Notes: generated by a model from the letters alone, not told the origin. A DNA stretch of 15,280 bases from an uncultured Eubacteriales bacterium (GCA_934643185.1 CAKUBN010000053.1:1-15280); one strand, 5' to 3'. Counted from the stretch's first letter, positions 1 to 6,219 are shown. Program-made: numbers and translations.

Positions 1-407
1 CGGATCGTTCCAACCGTGCCGCCTTTCTCGCGGCCCTCCTAGACGGCAATCACGCGGTCAGACCGCTCGACCATGTAGCGGTTTCGTTTGGCATACACGC
101 TGGGAAAGTATTCCTCGGCGGCAACAAATATTTCTGCACAAAGGTCAATCAATAGCTTTGTACGTTCTGATTTTTGCAGCGTATCCAGTCGCCGCCGATA
201 CGGAATGGCTGCAATCAATTGAATGTACTGATTCTTGGTGAAAAGAAACTCGGCGTCGGCGATCCTGCTGTCGCATTGCCAGCTTGTAATCAGCCTGCCA
301 CCGTCTGTCTTTTGCGGATTTTCGGTGTAGTCGATGATGTTGCTGATGGACTGTCCCACCGTGCGGCCTTTGCCGGTGTGCAGGGGCATCAGGCGTGTGG
401 TTGCCAT
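1..407 (-). pseudogene. Relaxase N-terminus fused to SLOG/DUF1273 C-terminus, interrupted by TAG
   Basis: The ATG at 405-407 follows AAGGAGGTG with a 7-base spacer. Residues 1-61 read like the start of a Bacillota mobilization relaxase (MATTRLMPLH, DYTENPQKTDGG, CDSRIADAEF, TKNQY). From about residue 63 the match changes to the last third of a DUF1273/SLOG-family protein (AAIPY near 66-70, then RNRYMVERSDRVIAV at 108-122). The frame then meets TAG at 39-41. Past it the same frame keeps the family's sequence (EGREKGGTVGTI) to the window edge, so TAG sits where the family has an aromatic residue. The relaxase lacks its catalytic core and the SLOG part its nucleotide-binding N-terminus. I infer a deletion scar in a decayed conjugative or mobilizable element, non-functional as a relaxase. 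Family assignments are from remembered motifs; the chimera is fairly certain, its history is not. Confidence 0.72.
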
Positions 408-423
408 GTCGGACACCTCCTTG

Positions 424-453
424 AAAAGCAAAACGGCCTGCCGAAGCAGGCCG
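424..453 (-). terminator. Rho-independent terminator after the dehydrogenase gene
   Basis: On the minus strand CGGCCTGC, loop TTCG, GCAGGCCG is followed by TTTTGCTTTT. The 8-bp GC-rich stem with a UUCG loop and T-tract is a textbook terminator. It lies between the end of the dehydrogenase gene and the ribosome binding site of the relaxase remnant, so it should end the MBL-SDR transcript. Confidence 0.85.
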
Positions 454-526
454 CTCTTATGATTATTTGTAAAACAGCGTAGCTGTCACAGAGGTATGGT
501 CTTGATAAACGTAAAGCTTCCTTTTT

Positions 527-1300
527 CTATCCGTTTACCTTTTTCATAAACTTCCGACACACGCTCCTCGGCAGCAGCCGTGCGGCAATATTTACCACAT
601 GGGTAGGCCAGCCATAATAGCGGAGTGCCTTGCCTTTCTGTGTGGCCCGAAAGCCTGCTTCCGCGACGGCTGTGGCGCTGGCAGGCTTGAACATGGAGAA
701 CATATGAGAGTTTTTCATTTGCGCTGCCTGCTCAAAGCCTGTGGCGGTGGGGGCGGGGCAGAGGGCGGTCACGGTAACGCCCGTGCCACGCACTTCCTCT
801 GCAATGGCTTCACTAAAGCTGCGGACAAACTCCTTAGACGCATAGTACAGGCACATCCGCGGCCCAGCACTGAACGCCGCAACGGAGGACAGATTCAGCA
901 CGCTGCCGTGCCTGCGCTCCACCATGCCAGGCAAGAAATACCGCGTCAGTTGCACCAGCGCCACGATGTTGACTTGCAGCAGATCGATCTGCCGTTGGGC
1001 GTCCACCTCCCAGAAGTTGCCGAAGTCACCAAACCCTGCGTTGTTGACCAGCACATCAATGGTGATATTCTGTTCCAAGGTGTAATTGAAAACCTCATAG
1101 GCGGCGTCTGGCTGAGACAAGTCCTGTGCAAACACCCACACATGACAGCCATACTGCGCCTCCAGCTCGCTTTTTAGCTTATAGAGCTTTCTCTCACTGC
1201 GGGCAATGACCACGAGGTCATAACCTTCCCGTGCGTAGATCCTGGCAAACTCCATTCCTAACCCACCGGATGCGCCAGTGATAAGTGCTGTCTTTCTCAT
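527..1300 (-). CDS. Short-chain dehydrogenase/reductase (SDR) family oxidoreductase
   Basis: This is a 257-residue classical SDR, the usual length. An NAD(P)H-dependent cytoplasmic oxidoreductase is expected; the substrate cannot be read from sequence. The cofactor motif TGASGGLG is at residues 8-15, NNAG at 86-89, catalytic Ser at about 139 in NLSSV, and the Tyr-Lys pair of YYASK at 152 and 156. The CPAPTATGF segment at 181-189 fits the PG motif region. I chose ATG 1300 because GAGGTG lies 7 bases upstream; a TTG further up (1321) would overlap the preceding gene. The gene begins 10 bases after the metallo-beta-lactamase stop, so the two are almost certainly one operon. It ends in TAG and is followed by a terminator. 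Confidence 0.93.
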   Translation of the reverse strand: MRKTALITGASGGLGMEFARIYAREGYDLVVIARSERKLYKLKSELEAQYGCHVWVFAQDLSQPDAAYEVFNYTLEQNITIDVLVNNAGFGDFGNFWEVDAQRQIDLLQVNIVALVQLTRYFLPGMVERRHGSVLNLSSVAAFSAGPRMCLYYASKEFVRSFSEAIAEEVRGTGVTVTALCPAPTATGFEQAAQMKNSHMFSMFKPASATAVAEAGFRATQKGKALRYYGWPTHVVNIAARLLPRSVCRKFMKKVNG

Positions 1301-1310
1301 GTTGAACACC

Positions 1311-2168
1311 TCACAGTTCAATCATGTGCGGCTGCACATCGGGATCGTGGTTGGCAAGAGACTCTACGCAGTTTGCGTTCAGGCTCTGCTCTCGTATCCA
1401 TTCCAGCGACTGTTTCTGTGCCGCCTTGTCATCTGCGATACCGGAAGTAATAAGCTGTTCCCACGATCTTTTGGCGTAGCCGCCATCGGCGTAGAGCAGC
1501 ACAAACCGCCCGTCAGAACCGGTGATTTTCAGCGCGCACAGTCCCTTGGAGTGACCGGGAATGTTGACCATGACAAGACTGCCATCCCCGAATACGTCGT
1601 AGGATCTTCCCGCAGGGCCTTCCGTACCGTTCCAGTCGAAGGTCTGCATTTTTGTATCGCTCCACCAATCTGCGTTGTAACGGATGCGGTTGACAGGCGT
1701 ACCATTCTCCGAAAAAGCCAGCTCCTCCTTGGATACAAGAATTTGCTTTGCGTCAGCCACCAGCTTCAGACCGTTGGCATGGTCGCAGTCCAGATGGGAC
1801 AGCAGCACCAGGTCCAAGTCGGCGGGGCGAATACCAAGCGCCGCCAGCTGCTCATCGATGGCCGCGCCATTTTCAATACAGCCCTGATTGGTCACATACA
1901 GCGGCAGTGAGCCGAGGGACTTGACCTGCGCTTTCTTATCAAACACGCCGTCGGGACTCATATCCCGATGCCAGCCGCAGTCAAAAAGGATCTTTCCATG
2001 GGCACACTCGATAAGGTAGGCCGACACCGGCAGCCACAGCCGATCCGATTTCTTTGCAAACACGCCGGACGCCTTGATCGTGCTGCAATCCTCACCGCCA
2101 AAGGGCAGCTCCGGCGCTACGCACACCTCTCCGGTGTGGAATACATGAATTTTGATCTCTGTCATCAT
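1311..2168 (-). CDS. Metallo-beta-lactamase fold hydrolase, N-acyl homoserine lactonase-like
   Basis: A 285-residue MBL-fold protein resembling AHL-lactonase-like hydrolases. Probable metal ligands are visible: HLDCDH at residues 125-130, PGHSKG with His206, YADGG with Asp228, and NHD with His274. The family's usual HxHxDH has Asp127 in place of the second His, a variant seen in other MBL subfamilies, so a binuclear centre with altered ligands is likely. No signal peptide is visible; a cytoplasmic lactone or ester hydrolase is plausible, but quorum-quenching activity is not shown. Two consecutive ATGs start the frame; GAGGAG at 2175-2180 fits either. It is first gene of an operon with the SDR, behind a promoter bearing a TetR-type palindrome. 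Confident in fold, not substrate. Confidence 0.88.
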   Translation of the reverse strand: MMTEIKIHVFHTGEVCVAPELPFGGEDCSTIKASGVFAKKSDRLWLPVSAYLIECAHGKILFDCGWHRDMSPDGVFDKKAQVKSLGSLPLYVTNQGCIENGAAIDEQLAALGIRPADLDLVLLSHLDCDHANGLKLVADAKQILVSKEELAFSENGTPVNRIRYNADWWSDTKMQTFDWNGTEGPAGRSYDVFGDGSLVMVNIPGHSKGLCALKITGSDGRFVLLYADGGYAKRSWEQLITSGIADDKAAQKQSLEWIREQSLNANCVESLANHDPDVQPHMIEL

Positions 2169-2197
2169 ACATCGCTCCTCGTTCCTGATTTGACTCC

Positions 2198-2203
2198 ATC
2201 ATA
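2198..2203 (-). promoter_or_regulatory. Probable -10 element for the MBL-SDR operon
   Basis: TATGAT on the minus strand gives a start site near 2191 and a leader of about 23 bases that just contains the GAGGAG ribosome binding site. The corresponding -35 position (TTCCGT at 17-base spacing) is weak. That fits a regulated promoter with the palindrome at 2228-2248 directly upstream. Confidence 0.45.
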
Positions 2204-2227
2204 CAGGAAACAGCGGACAGACGGAAC

Positions 2228-2248
2228 GACACATTTTCAAAAAGTGTC
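2228..2248. promoter_or_regulatory. Near-perfect 21-bp palindrome, likely TetR operator
   Basis: The arms GACACATTTT and AAAAAGTGTC flank a central C and match at 9 of 10 pairs. Size and symmetry suit a TetR dimer. The site lies between the tetR gene end and the MBL-SDR promoter, immediately upstream of its -35 region. Binding by the neighbouring TetR protein is inference from position. Confidence 0.55.
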
Positions 2249-2262
2249 CGGACTTTGGACGC

Positions 2263-2293
2263 AAAAAAGCTGCGGCAGTACCGCAGCTTTTTT
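2263..2293. terminator. Bidirectional terminator hairpin after tetR-family gene
   Basis: AAAAAAGCTGCGG, loop CAGTA, CCGCAGCTTTTTT is a perfect 13-bp stem including A/T runs. On the minus strand it overlaps the TAA stop of the TetR-family gene and ends in six Ts, so it should terminate that transcript and isolate it from the MBL-SDR promoter. Confidence 0.85.
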
Positions 2294-2831
2294 AGATGAT
2301 CTGTTCTACGGAGGAGAACATCTGCACGCTGATGTCCGCCAGCTTTTGCGTGTCTACCTCGTCAGGGTGCTCCATCCAGTAGGTATACGCACCGATGACC
2401 GCCGAGGCGATGACTTCCATGATAAGCCCGTGGTTTGGTACAGACACTTTCTCTGGGAACCGGAGTTTGAAATGATATTTAATGGCATCCTTCCATTTGG
2501 AGATATAGGCAAGGTTCGGCTGCGCCACCAGAAAGGCATAGTTTTCCGCCCAATGGGACTTGATATAGTCCAATGTCTGAGAGAAGAACACATTCAGATT
2601 CATCTCCACAAAACTGCCTCCGGCGGTTGCTTTTGCAATTTCCAAAATGCCGGCGATCAGCCCATCCTCGATCTCCGCTTTCAGTGTACCGAGGTTATCG
2701 TAATATTCGTAAAATGTTGTCCGCGCTACCGGTGTCTGCACACACAGCTCCTTGACAGACATTTTGTCAAAGGAATGTCGGCGGTAGAGCGCAATAAAGG
2801 TGCGCCGCATAGCTTGCTTAGTATCGTTCAT
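2292..2831 (-). CDS. TetR/AcrR family transcriptional regulator
   Basis: A 179-residue TetR-family repressor. The N-terminal helix-turn-helix spans residues 6-52 (MSVKELC, then VARTTFYEYYDN, the recognition helix region), followed by an all-helical ligand/dimer domain with the WMEHP segment near the C-terminus. It resembles TetR proteins with a TetR_C_33-like tail. Start ATG 2831 is chosen because the TetR fold begins at MNDTKQAMRRTF; the frame is open upstream but that stretch overlaps the chimeric gene and has no TetR character. Its RBS (CGAGATACT) is weak. It lies 32 bases after the AlbA/flavodoxin chimera and so is probably expressed from that gene's strong promoter. A likely target is the palindrome at 2228-2248. 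Confidence 0.9.
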   Translation of the reverse strand: MNDTKQAMRRTFIALYRRHSFDKMSVKELCVQTPVARTTFYEYYDNLGTLKAEIEDGLIAGILEIAKATAGGSFVEMNLNVFFSQTLDYIKSHWAENYAFLVAQPNLAYISKWKDAIKYHFKLRFPEKVSVPNHGLIMEVIASAVIGAYTYWMEHPDEVDTQKLADISVQMFSSVEQII

Positions 2832-2863
2832 AGTATCTCGATCAATCCTGATTCGTGCAACAT

Positions 2864-3220
2864 TCAAATATTGAGGTTTTCGACCCACAGTGCCAACTCT
2901 TTGTGGCCTGCGCTCCGCTTGAACATTTTGCCCTCCAACAGTTTCGCACCCTTGCAGCTTGGGGCAAGCCGAACGTTGGTCTGTCCCATGCCGCTGCCAC
3001 CTGAGGTAGCAAAGGGGACGATAACTTGCCGGACAGATCGTAGCTTTCCAGAAAGGTGTTGATGATGGTCGGGGCAACATACCACCAGCACCGTGCCATC
3101 GTCCGTAACGCCCACATGGACCGTGCCGCCGTCGCAGTTTGCAAAAGCAATGATCTCCTTTTTGATGTCATCCATCACAATGGACTTTAACTCAACTGTT
3201 TCTGTTTCCTGAAATCTCAT
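2864..3220 (-). pseudogene. Chimera of Schlafen AlbA_2 N-terminus and flavodoxin C-terminus
   Basis: The frame codes 118 residues from ATG 3220, which has a good AGAGGTGA site. Residues 1-45 are the start of an AlbA_2 (Schlafen) DNA-binding domain (ETVELKSI, KEIIAFANCDGGTVHVGV, DDGT). Residues 65-118 are the C-terminus of a flavodoxin (VIVPFATSGGSGMG, then APSCKGAKLLEGK). Residues 46-64 make no sense in this frame, but the neighbouring frame over 3035-3095 reads WWYVAPTIINTFLESYDLSG, the flavodoxin segment that belongs there. So the join was out of frame and a one-base loss at about 3025-3030 brought the frame back. No AlbA core, FMN phosphate loop or AAA domain remains. I call it a non-functional fusion remnant, although transcription and translation signals are intact. 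Confidence 0.75.
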
Positions 3221-3251
3221 TCTGCTCACCTCTCAACTCTATTCTACCCAT

Positions 3252-3280
3252 ATTCTAACCATTCTAATCGTCATTGTCAA
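3252..3280 (-). promoter_or_regulatory. Strong promoter of the chimera-tetR unit with repeated TTAGAAT boxes
   Basis: TTGACA (3275-3280), 17 bases, TAGAAT (3252-3257) on the minus strand. Three direct boxes TTAGAAT, TTAGAAT and GTAGAAT begin at 3267, 3258 and 3247 (reading down). An inverted copy lies upstream, so TATTCTAACC at 3251-3260 and GGTTAGAATA at 3288-3297 form a perfect 10-bp inverted repeat. This looks like an operator array over the promoter; the cognate regulator is unknown. Confidence 0.7.
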
Positions 3281-3322
3281 TCGTTCTGGTTAGAATAATG
3301 AGGAGCAAAAGCATCATCGAGA

Positions 3323-3368
3323 GCGCCAAGTGTCCCAAATTTTATATATGATTCGGGACACTTGGCGC
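3323..3368. repeat. Perfect 14-bp inverted repeat with 18-base AT-rich spacer
   Basis: GCGCCAAGTGTCCC (3323-3336) and GGGACACTTGGCGC (3355-3368) are exact reverse complements. Symmetry continues weakly (A/G mismatch, then AAT/ATT). There is no adjacent T-run, so it is not a typical terminator. It lies in the 226-base gap between the chimera and the sirtuin gene. It could be a mobile-element end remnant, a small hairpin element or a regulator site. A second, weaker repeat, ATGTAAC (3394-3400) and GTTACAT (3419-3425), also has an 18-base spacer. Confidence 0.6.
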
Positions 3369-3446
3369 AAATCAGGGAAACGAGCTGAGTCCGATGTAAC
3401 GAATATGATGTATTTTTTGTTACATTATAGGATGCACACCACTTCT

Positions 3447-4352
3447 TTAGAGTTGTAAAAGAACTTCTCCAATGTCTCCGCCAATCGCGATCGATTGCTT
3501 TTTGATCTCGTCGGGGATATACGCATCGCCATAGTTTAGGCAGGCGTATACGGCGTCGGGATTTTCCAGCGTCATGCGCCAGAAGGGGTACTTGATGATG
3601 CCGGGGGTGTTGTACCCCACGCCGAGTTCCAGGTACAAAATATGCTGATTCTTGCGGGTGCGGAGGAAGTTTGTGTATCGCTCAGCGGCAATGTGCCATC
3701 CTTCATCCTCAACAAATGTATCATCTGCTCGAAGATTCATGCTCATGGGCTTGCCGCAGTGCGGGCAGTGGGGGACGAGGTCGGTGGGGATAGTCATTTT
3801 CGGCGTTTCCGGCGGGGTGAGCGTGCCGTCCGGTTCAATCGTGTAGCCCTGCGCAATGACCATGTTTTTGATAATCTCATCGTTGTCGAATGTCTCCGCA
3901 CAACACGGTTCGCTGCACTGGAACAGGCCGTAGTCGCCCTGCGTGTAGAACAGACGGTGCTTATCGAACCCGGCTTTCTGAAAGCAGTGATCCACATTCG
4001 TTGTCAGGACAAAATAATCTTTGTCCTTCACAAGCGAAAGCAGCTTTTCATAGACGGGCCTCGGCGCATTCATATAACGGTTGATGTAAATATAACGGCT
4101 CCAATAGGCCCAGTGTTCTTCAAGCGTTGAATACGGGTAAAATCCGCCGGAGTACATATCGTGAAAATCGTATTTCGCGGCGAAATCTGAAAAATACTTT
4201 TCAAACCGCTCGCCGGTATAAACAAAGCCTGCGGAGGTGGAAAGCCCCGCGCCCGCGCCGATGACGACGGCATCGGCCGCTTGCAGCGCTTCTTTTAAGC
4301 GCTCAACGGAGGAGCTGTTCGTAAATTTCGCGGTCTGTGTCTTTAAAAACAT
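3447..4352 (-). CDS. Macrodomain-linked sirtuin (SirTM, class M), protein ADP-ribosyltransferase-like
   Basis: A 301-residue SIR2-fold protein of the SirTM class, which in staphylococci and streptococci ADP-ribosylates a lipoyl carrier protein rather than deacylating. NAD-binding GAGAGLSTSAGF is at 32-43 and TTNVDH at 117-122. QGDYG at 138-142 stands where deacylase sirtuins carry the catalytic His. A zinc ribbon is suggested by C146/C150-C151 and C196/C199, and ELGVGYNTP at 242-250. N119 and Q138 appear to match residues I recall as essential in the streptococcal enzyme. ATG 4352 is preceded by AAGGGTGA and makes a 50-base overlap with the macrodomain gene, so the two are translationally linked. 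It is the last gene of the unit. Class is confident; target protein unknown. Confidence 0.9.
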   Translation of the reverse strand: MFLKTQTAKFTNSSSVERLKEALQAADAVVIGAGAGLSTSAGFVYTGERFEKYFSDFAAKYDFHDMYSGGFYPYSTLEEHWAYWSRYIYINRYMNAPRPVYEKLLSLVKDKDYFVLTTNVDHCFQKAGFDKHRLFYTQGDYGLFQCSEPCCAETFDNDEIIKNMVIAQGYTIEPDGTLTPPETPKMTIPTDLVPHCPHCGKPMSMNLRADDTFVEDEGWHIAAERYTNFLRTRKNQHILYLELGVGYNTPGIIKYPFWRMTLENPDAVYACLNYGDAYIPDEIKKQSIAIGGDIGEVLLQL

Positions 4353-5076
4353 TGAAAATCACCCTTTTCACACTGGTTTCGGTTTTTAAAAAGTCTTTTA
4401 CGGTGCGCACAGCGATCTGCGCGGCTTCCCGGTTCGGAAAGCGGAACTCGCCGGTGGAGATGCAGCAGAACGCGACGCTTTCAATATTATTTTCCGCCGC
4501 GAGCGTGAGGCAGGCGCGGTAGCAGCTTGCGAGCAGTTCGCGGTCGCGGTCGGTCACGCGGTCTGTGATGATGGGGCCGACGGTGTGGAGCACATAATCG
4601 CACGGCAGGTTGAACGCGGGCGTGAGCTTTGCCTGTCCGGTCGGCTCCGGGTATCCCTGCTTCTCCATGAGCTCCGCGCACGCAAGCCGCAGCTCGGCGC
4701 CGGCAAATGTGTGGATGGCGTTATCGATGCAGCGGTGATTCGGCACATAGCAGCCCGTCATGCCGGAGTTTGCCGCGTTGACGATGGCGCCGCAGCGCAG
4801 GGTGGTGATGTCACCCTGCCAAAGATACAGCCCCGGCTGCACGGGCGTGAGGTCGTCAATATCCGTGATGCCCTTTTCGGCGGCAGCGTCTTTGAGGTAT
4901 GCATCCTGTACGCGCAGAAATTCATCGTCACACGCTTTTGGCGTGCGGATGTTCATCAGCCCGCGCAGCAGATATTTTTGCTCGTTTTTATCCTTCGGCA
5001 CAGCGAGGTCGCGGTACTCGGGTCTTTCTTTTAATAAGGCGTCGATGAGAAAACGCCTGCGTTCAGCTTGATTCAT
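4303..5076 (-). CDS. Zinc-type macrodomain protein, ADP-ribosyl hydrolase
   Basis: A 257-residue SirTM-associated macrodomain protein, expected to remove ADP-ribose placed by the partner sirtuin. An N-terminal helical extension (1-75) precedes the macro fold: GLYLWQGDIT (82-91), NAANSGMTGC (100-109), VPNHRCIDNAIH (111-122), DYVLHTVGP (160-168) and the substrate loop CCISTGEFRFP (204-214). Cys109, His114 and Cys116 fall where zinc-dependent macrodomains of this class bind an active-site zinc. Start ATG 5076 lies one base after the TAA of the flavo-ferredoxin gene, with AAGGCGG 7 bases upstream, so the genes are coupled. The 3' end overlaps the sirtuin start by 50 bases. Confident in family and pairing. 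Confidence 0.93.
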   Translation of the reverse strand: MNQAERRRFLIDALLKERPEYRDLAVPKDKNEQKYLLRGLMNIRTPKACDDEFLRVQDAYLKDAAAEKGITDIDDLTPVQPGLYLWQGDITTLRCGAIVNAANSGMTGCYVPNHRCIDNAIHTFAGAELRLACAELMEKQGYPEPTGQAKLTPAFNLPCDYVLHTVGPIITDRVTDRDRELLASCYRACLTLAAENNIESVAFCCISTGEFRFPNREAAQIAVRTVKDFLKTETSVKRVIFNVFKDTDREIYEQLLR

Positions 5077-5077
5077 T

Positions 5078-5686
5078 TTACAGCCGCCTTTCTATCGTTT
5101 GCTTCGGGCAGATCTCTGCGCAGCGCCCGCAGTGCAGACAGTGGTGCTGGTCGATCTCGACCGGTGTTTTTGAAATATCGATGCACTTTTGCGGACATAC
5201 GCTGTAACACAGCTTGCAGCCGATACACTTTGCGCCGACAAAGTAGCCGGAAGCTTTTGTTTCACCTGCGCCGATGCGGAAGCTGTCGCGCACGATGTAC
5301 GTGGGCTCCGAAATATCGAAGTATTCGCCCTCTGCGTCATAAAGCCAAAAGACCTCCAGCGCGGCGCGGGTATCGCCGGGATAAATGCCCTGCATGTACG
5401 GATTCTTCTCGAAAATTTCACCCAGCTTTTCGCTGCCGATGTTCTTGATCTTGCCGCGCAGGGAGATGGAGATCTTGTTTTTTGTCGCCGAAAGGGAAAC
5501 GTAGCCCTGCGCCATGAGCTGCGCATAAAAGGCTTTGCCTTTCGCGGTGAGAAAGTATACGCCATCGTCGTCCCACAGCATCATGTCGATGACGCGCGTC
5601 TTCGGGCGGCCGTTATCATCCAGCGTAGCGAGCACGGCGGAGTGGATGTCCTCCACAAGGCATTTTAAATAATCGTTTTTCTGCAT
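5078..5686 (-). CDS. PPOX-like FMN split-barrel protein with C-terminal 2[4Fe-4S] ferredoxin domain
   Basis: A 202-residue two-domain redox protein. Residues 1-135 form a pyridoxamine-5'-phosphate-oxidase-like split barrel (LATLDDNGRPKTRVIDM, YFLTAKGKAFYAQL, VSLSATKNKISISLRGK) expected to bind FMN or a related flavin. Residues 150-200 hold two 4Fe-4S motifs: C154/C157/C160/C164 and C183/C186/C189/C193. It should pass electrons between ferredoxin clusters and a flavin in the cytoplasm; the substrate is unknown. ATG 5686 has AGAGGG about 6 bases upstream. It is first in a tight cluster with the macrodomain (1-base gap) and SirTM genes, which suggests a role as redox partner or as target of ADP-ribosylation (inference). 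Confidence 0.9.
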   Translation of the reverse strand: MQKNDYLKCLVEDIHSAVLATLDDNGRPKTRVIDMMLWDDDGVYFLTAKGKAFYAQLMAQGYVSLSATKNKISISLRGKIKNIGSEKLGEIFEKNPYMQGIYPGDTRAALEVFWLYDAEGEYFDISEPTYIVRDSFRIGAGETKASGYFVGAKCIGCKLCYSVCPQKCIDISKTPVEIDQHHCLHCGRCAEICPKQTIERRL

Positions 5687-5774
5687 GGTGATCCCTCTTT
5701 TTATTGTCCGAAACAGCGGATAAGCCCCGCTGGCCTAAGGCTGCGGAGCTGCACCGGATTTTGATTTGCTTTTC

Positions 5775-6170
5775 TTAGAATTCGTACGGCGGGTTGCCGG
5801 AGAAATCGGAGATGACGCCGTGCGGGTCTTCAAGATAGAAAACTTCAAAAATCGGGTTCGTCGCTTCGCCGTACTGACTCTTGACGATGGGGTTCTGAAT
5901 GCACATTTCCTTTGCCGCTATGTTGTTTTCAAACACAGCCTTGCCGTGCAGACGAATCCACGCATAGGACGGGGAGGAGACGGAAATTTCGATCTCCGGG
6001 TTTTCCTGCATGTCCTTGTAGACGTCCTTCGTGTTGTTCGTGCAGAACCACAGCTTGCCTTCAAGCTTGCCTGCAAACATGAACGGGCGGCACTTTGCCT
6101 TGCCGTCGCGGCCGACGGTCGCGAGATACTGTACCGGATTTTCGTTTAAAAATTCAACAACTTTGCTCAT
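5775..6170 (-). CDS. Pyridoxamine 5'-phosphate oxidase family (FMN split-barrel) protein
   Basis: A 131-residue single-domain split-barrel protein. VVEFLNENPVQYLATVGRDG (4-23), CRPFMF (27-32), LWFCTNNTKDVYKDM (40-54) and WIRLHGKAVF (71-80) are typical of small PPOX-like flavin-binding proteins related to general-stress and NimA/NimC-like families. A flavin- or deazaflavin-dependent reductase, or a nitroreductase-like protective role, is plausible; the substrate is unknown. ATG 6170 is chosen because GGAGGT lies 7 bases upstream; an ATG at 6185 sits just upstream of that site and has none of its own. It has its own promoter and is 88 bases upstream of the flavo-ferredoxin gene, so partial read-through into the ADP-ribosylation unit is likely. 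Confidence 0.9.
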   Translation of the reverse strand: MSKVVEFLNENPVQYLATVGRDGKAKCRPFMFAGKLEGKLWFCTNNTKDVYKDMQENPEIEISVSSPSYAWIRLHGKAVFENNIAAKEMCIQNPIVKSQYGEATNPIFEVFYLEDPHGVISDFSGNPPYEF

Positions 6171-6219
6171 GATCAAGACCTCCATGTATTCTCGGAATGT
6201 TTTCCGTTTCGTTGTCTAA

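Noticed and set aside
1968..3062. A 364-codon open frame on the plus strand
   Set aside because: It is the antisense of the MBL, TetR and chimera genes; its protein has no family features and it crosses a perfect terminator hairpin.
2832..3080. N-terminal extension of the TetR protein
   Set aside because: The frame is open upstream of ATG 2831, but this part overlaps the flavodoxin-derived sequence in another frame and has no TetR character.
5714..5732. CAGCGG/CCGCTG hairpin as a terminator between the PPOX gene and the flavo-ferredoxin gene
   Set aside because: The stem is only 6 bp and the following bases are TTTCGG, too weak for a confident terminator; read-through seems likely.
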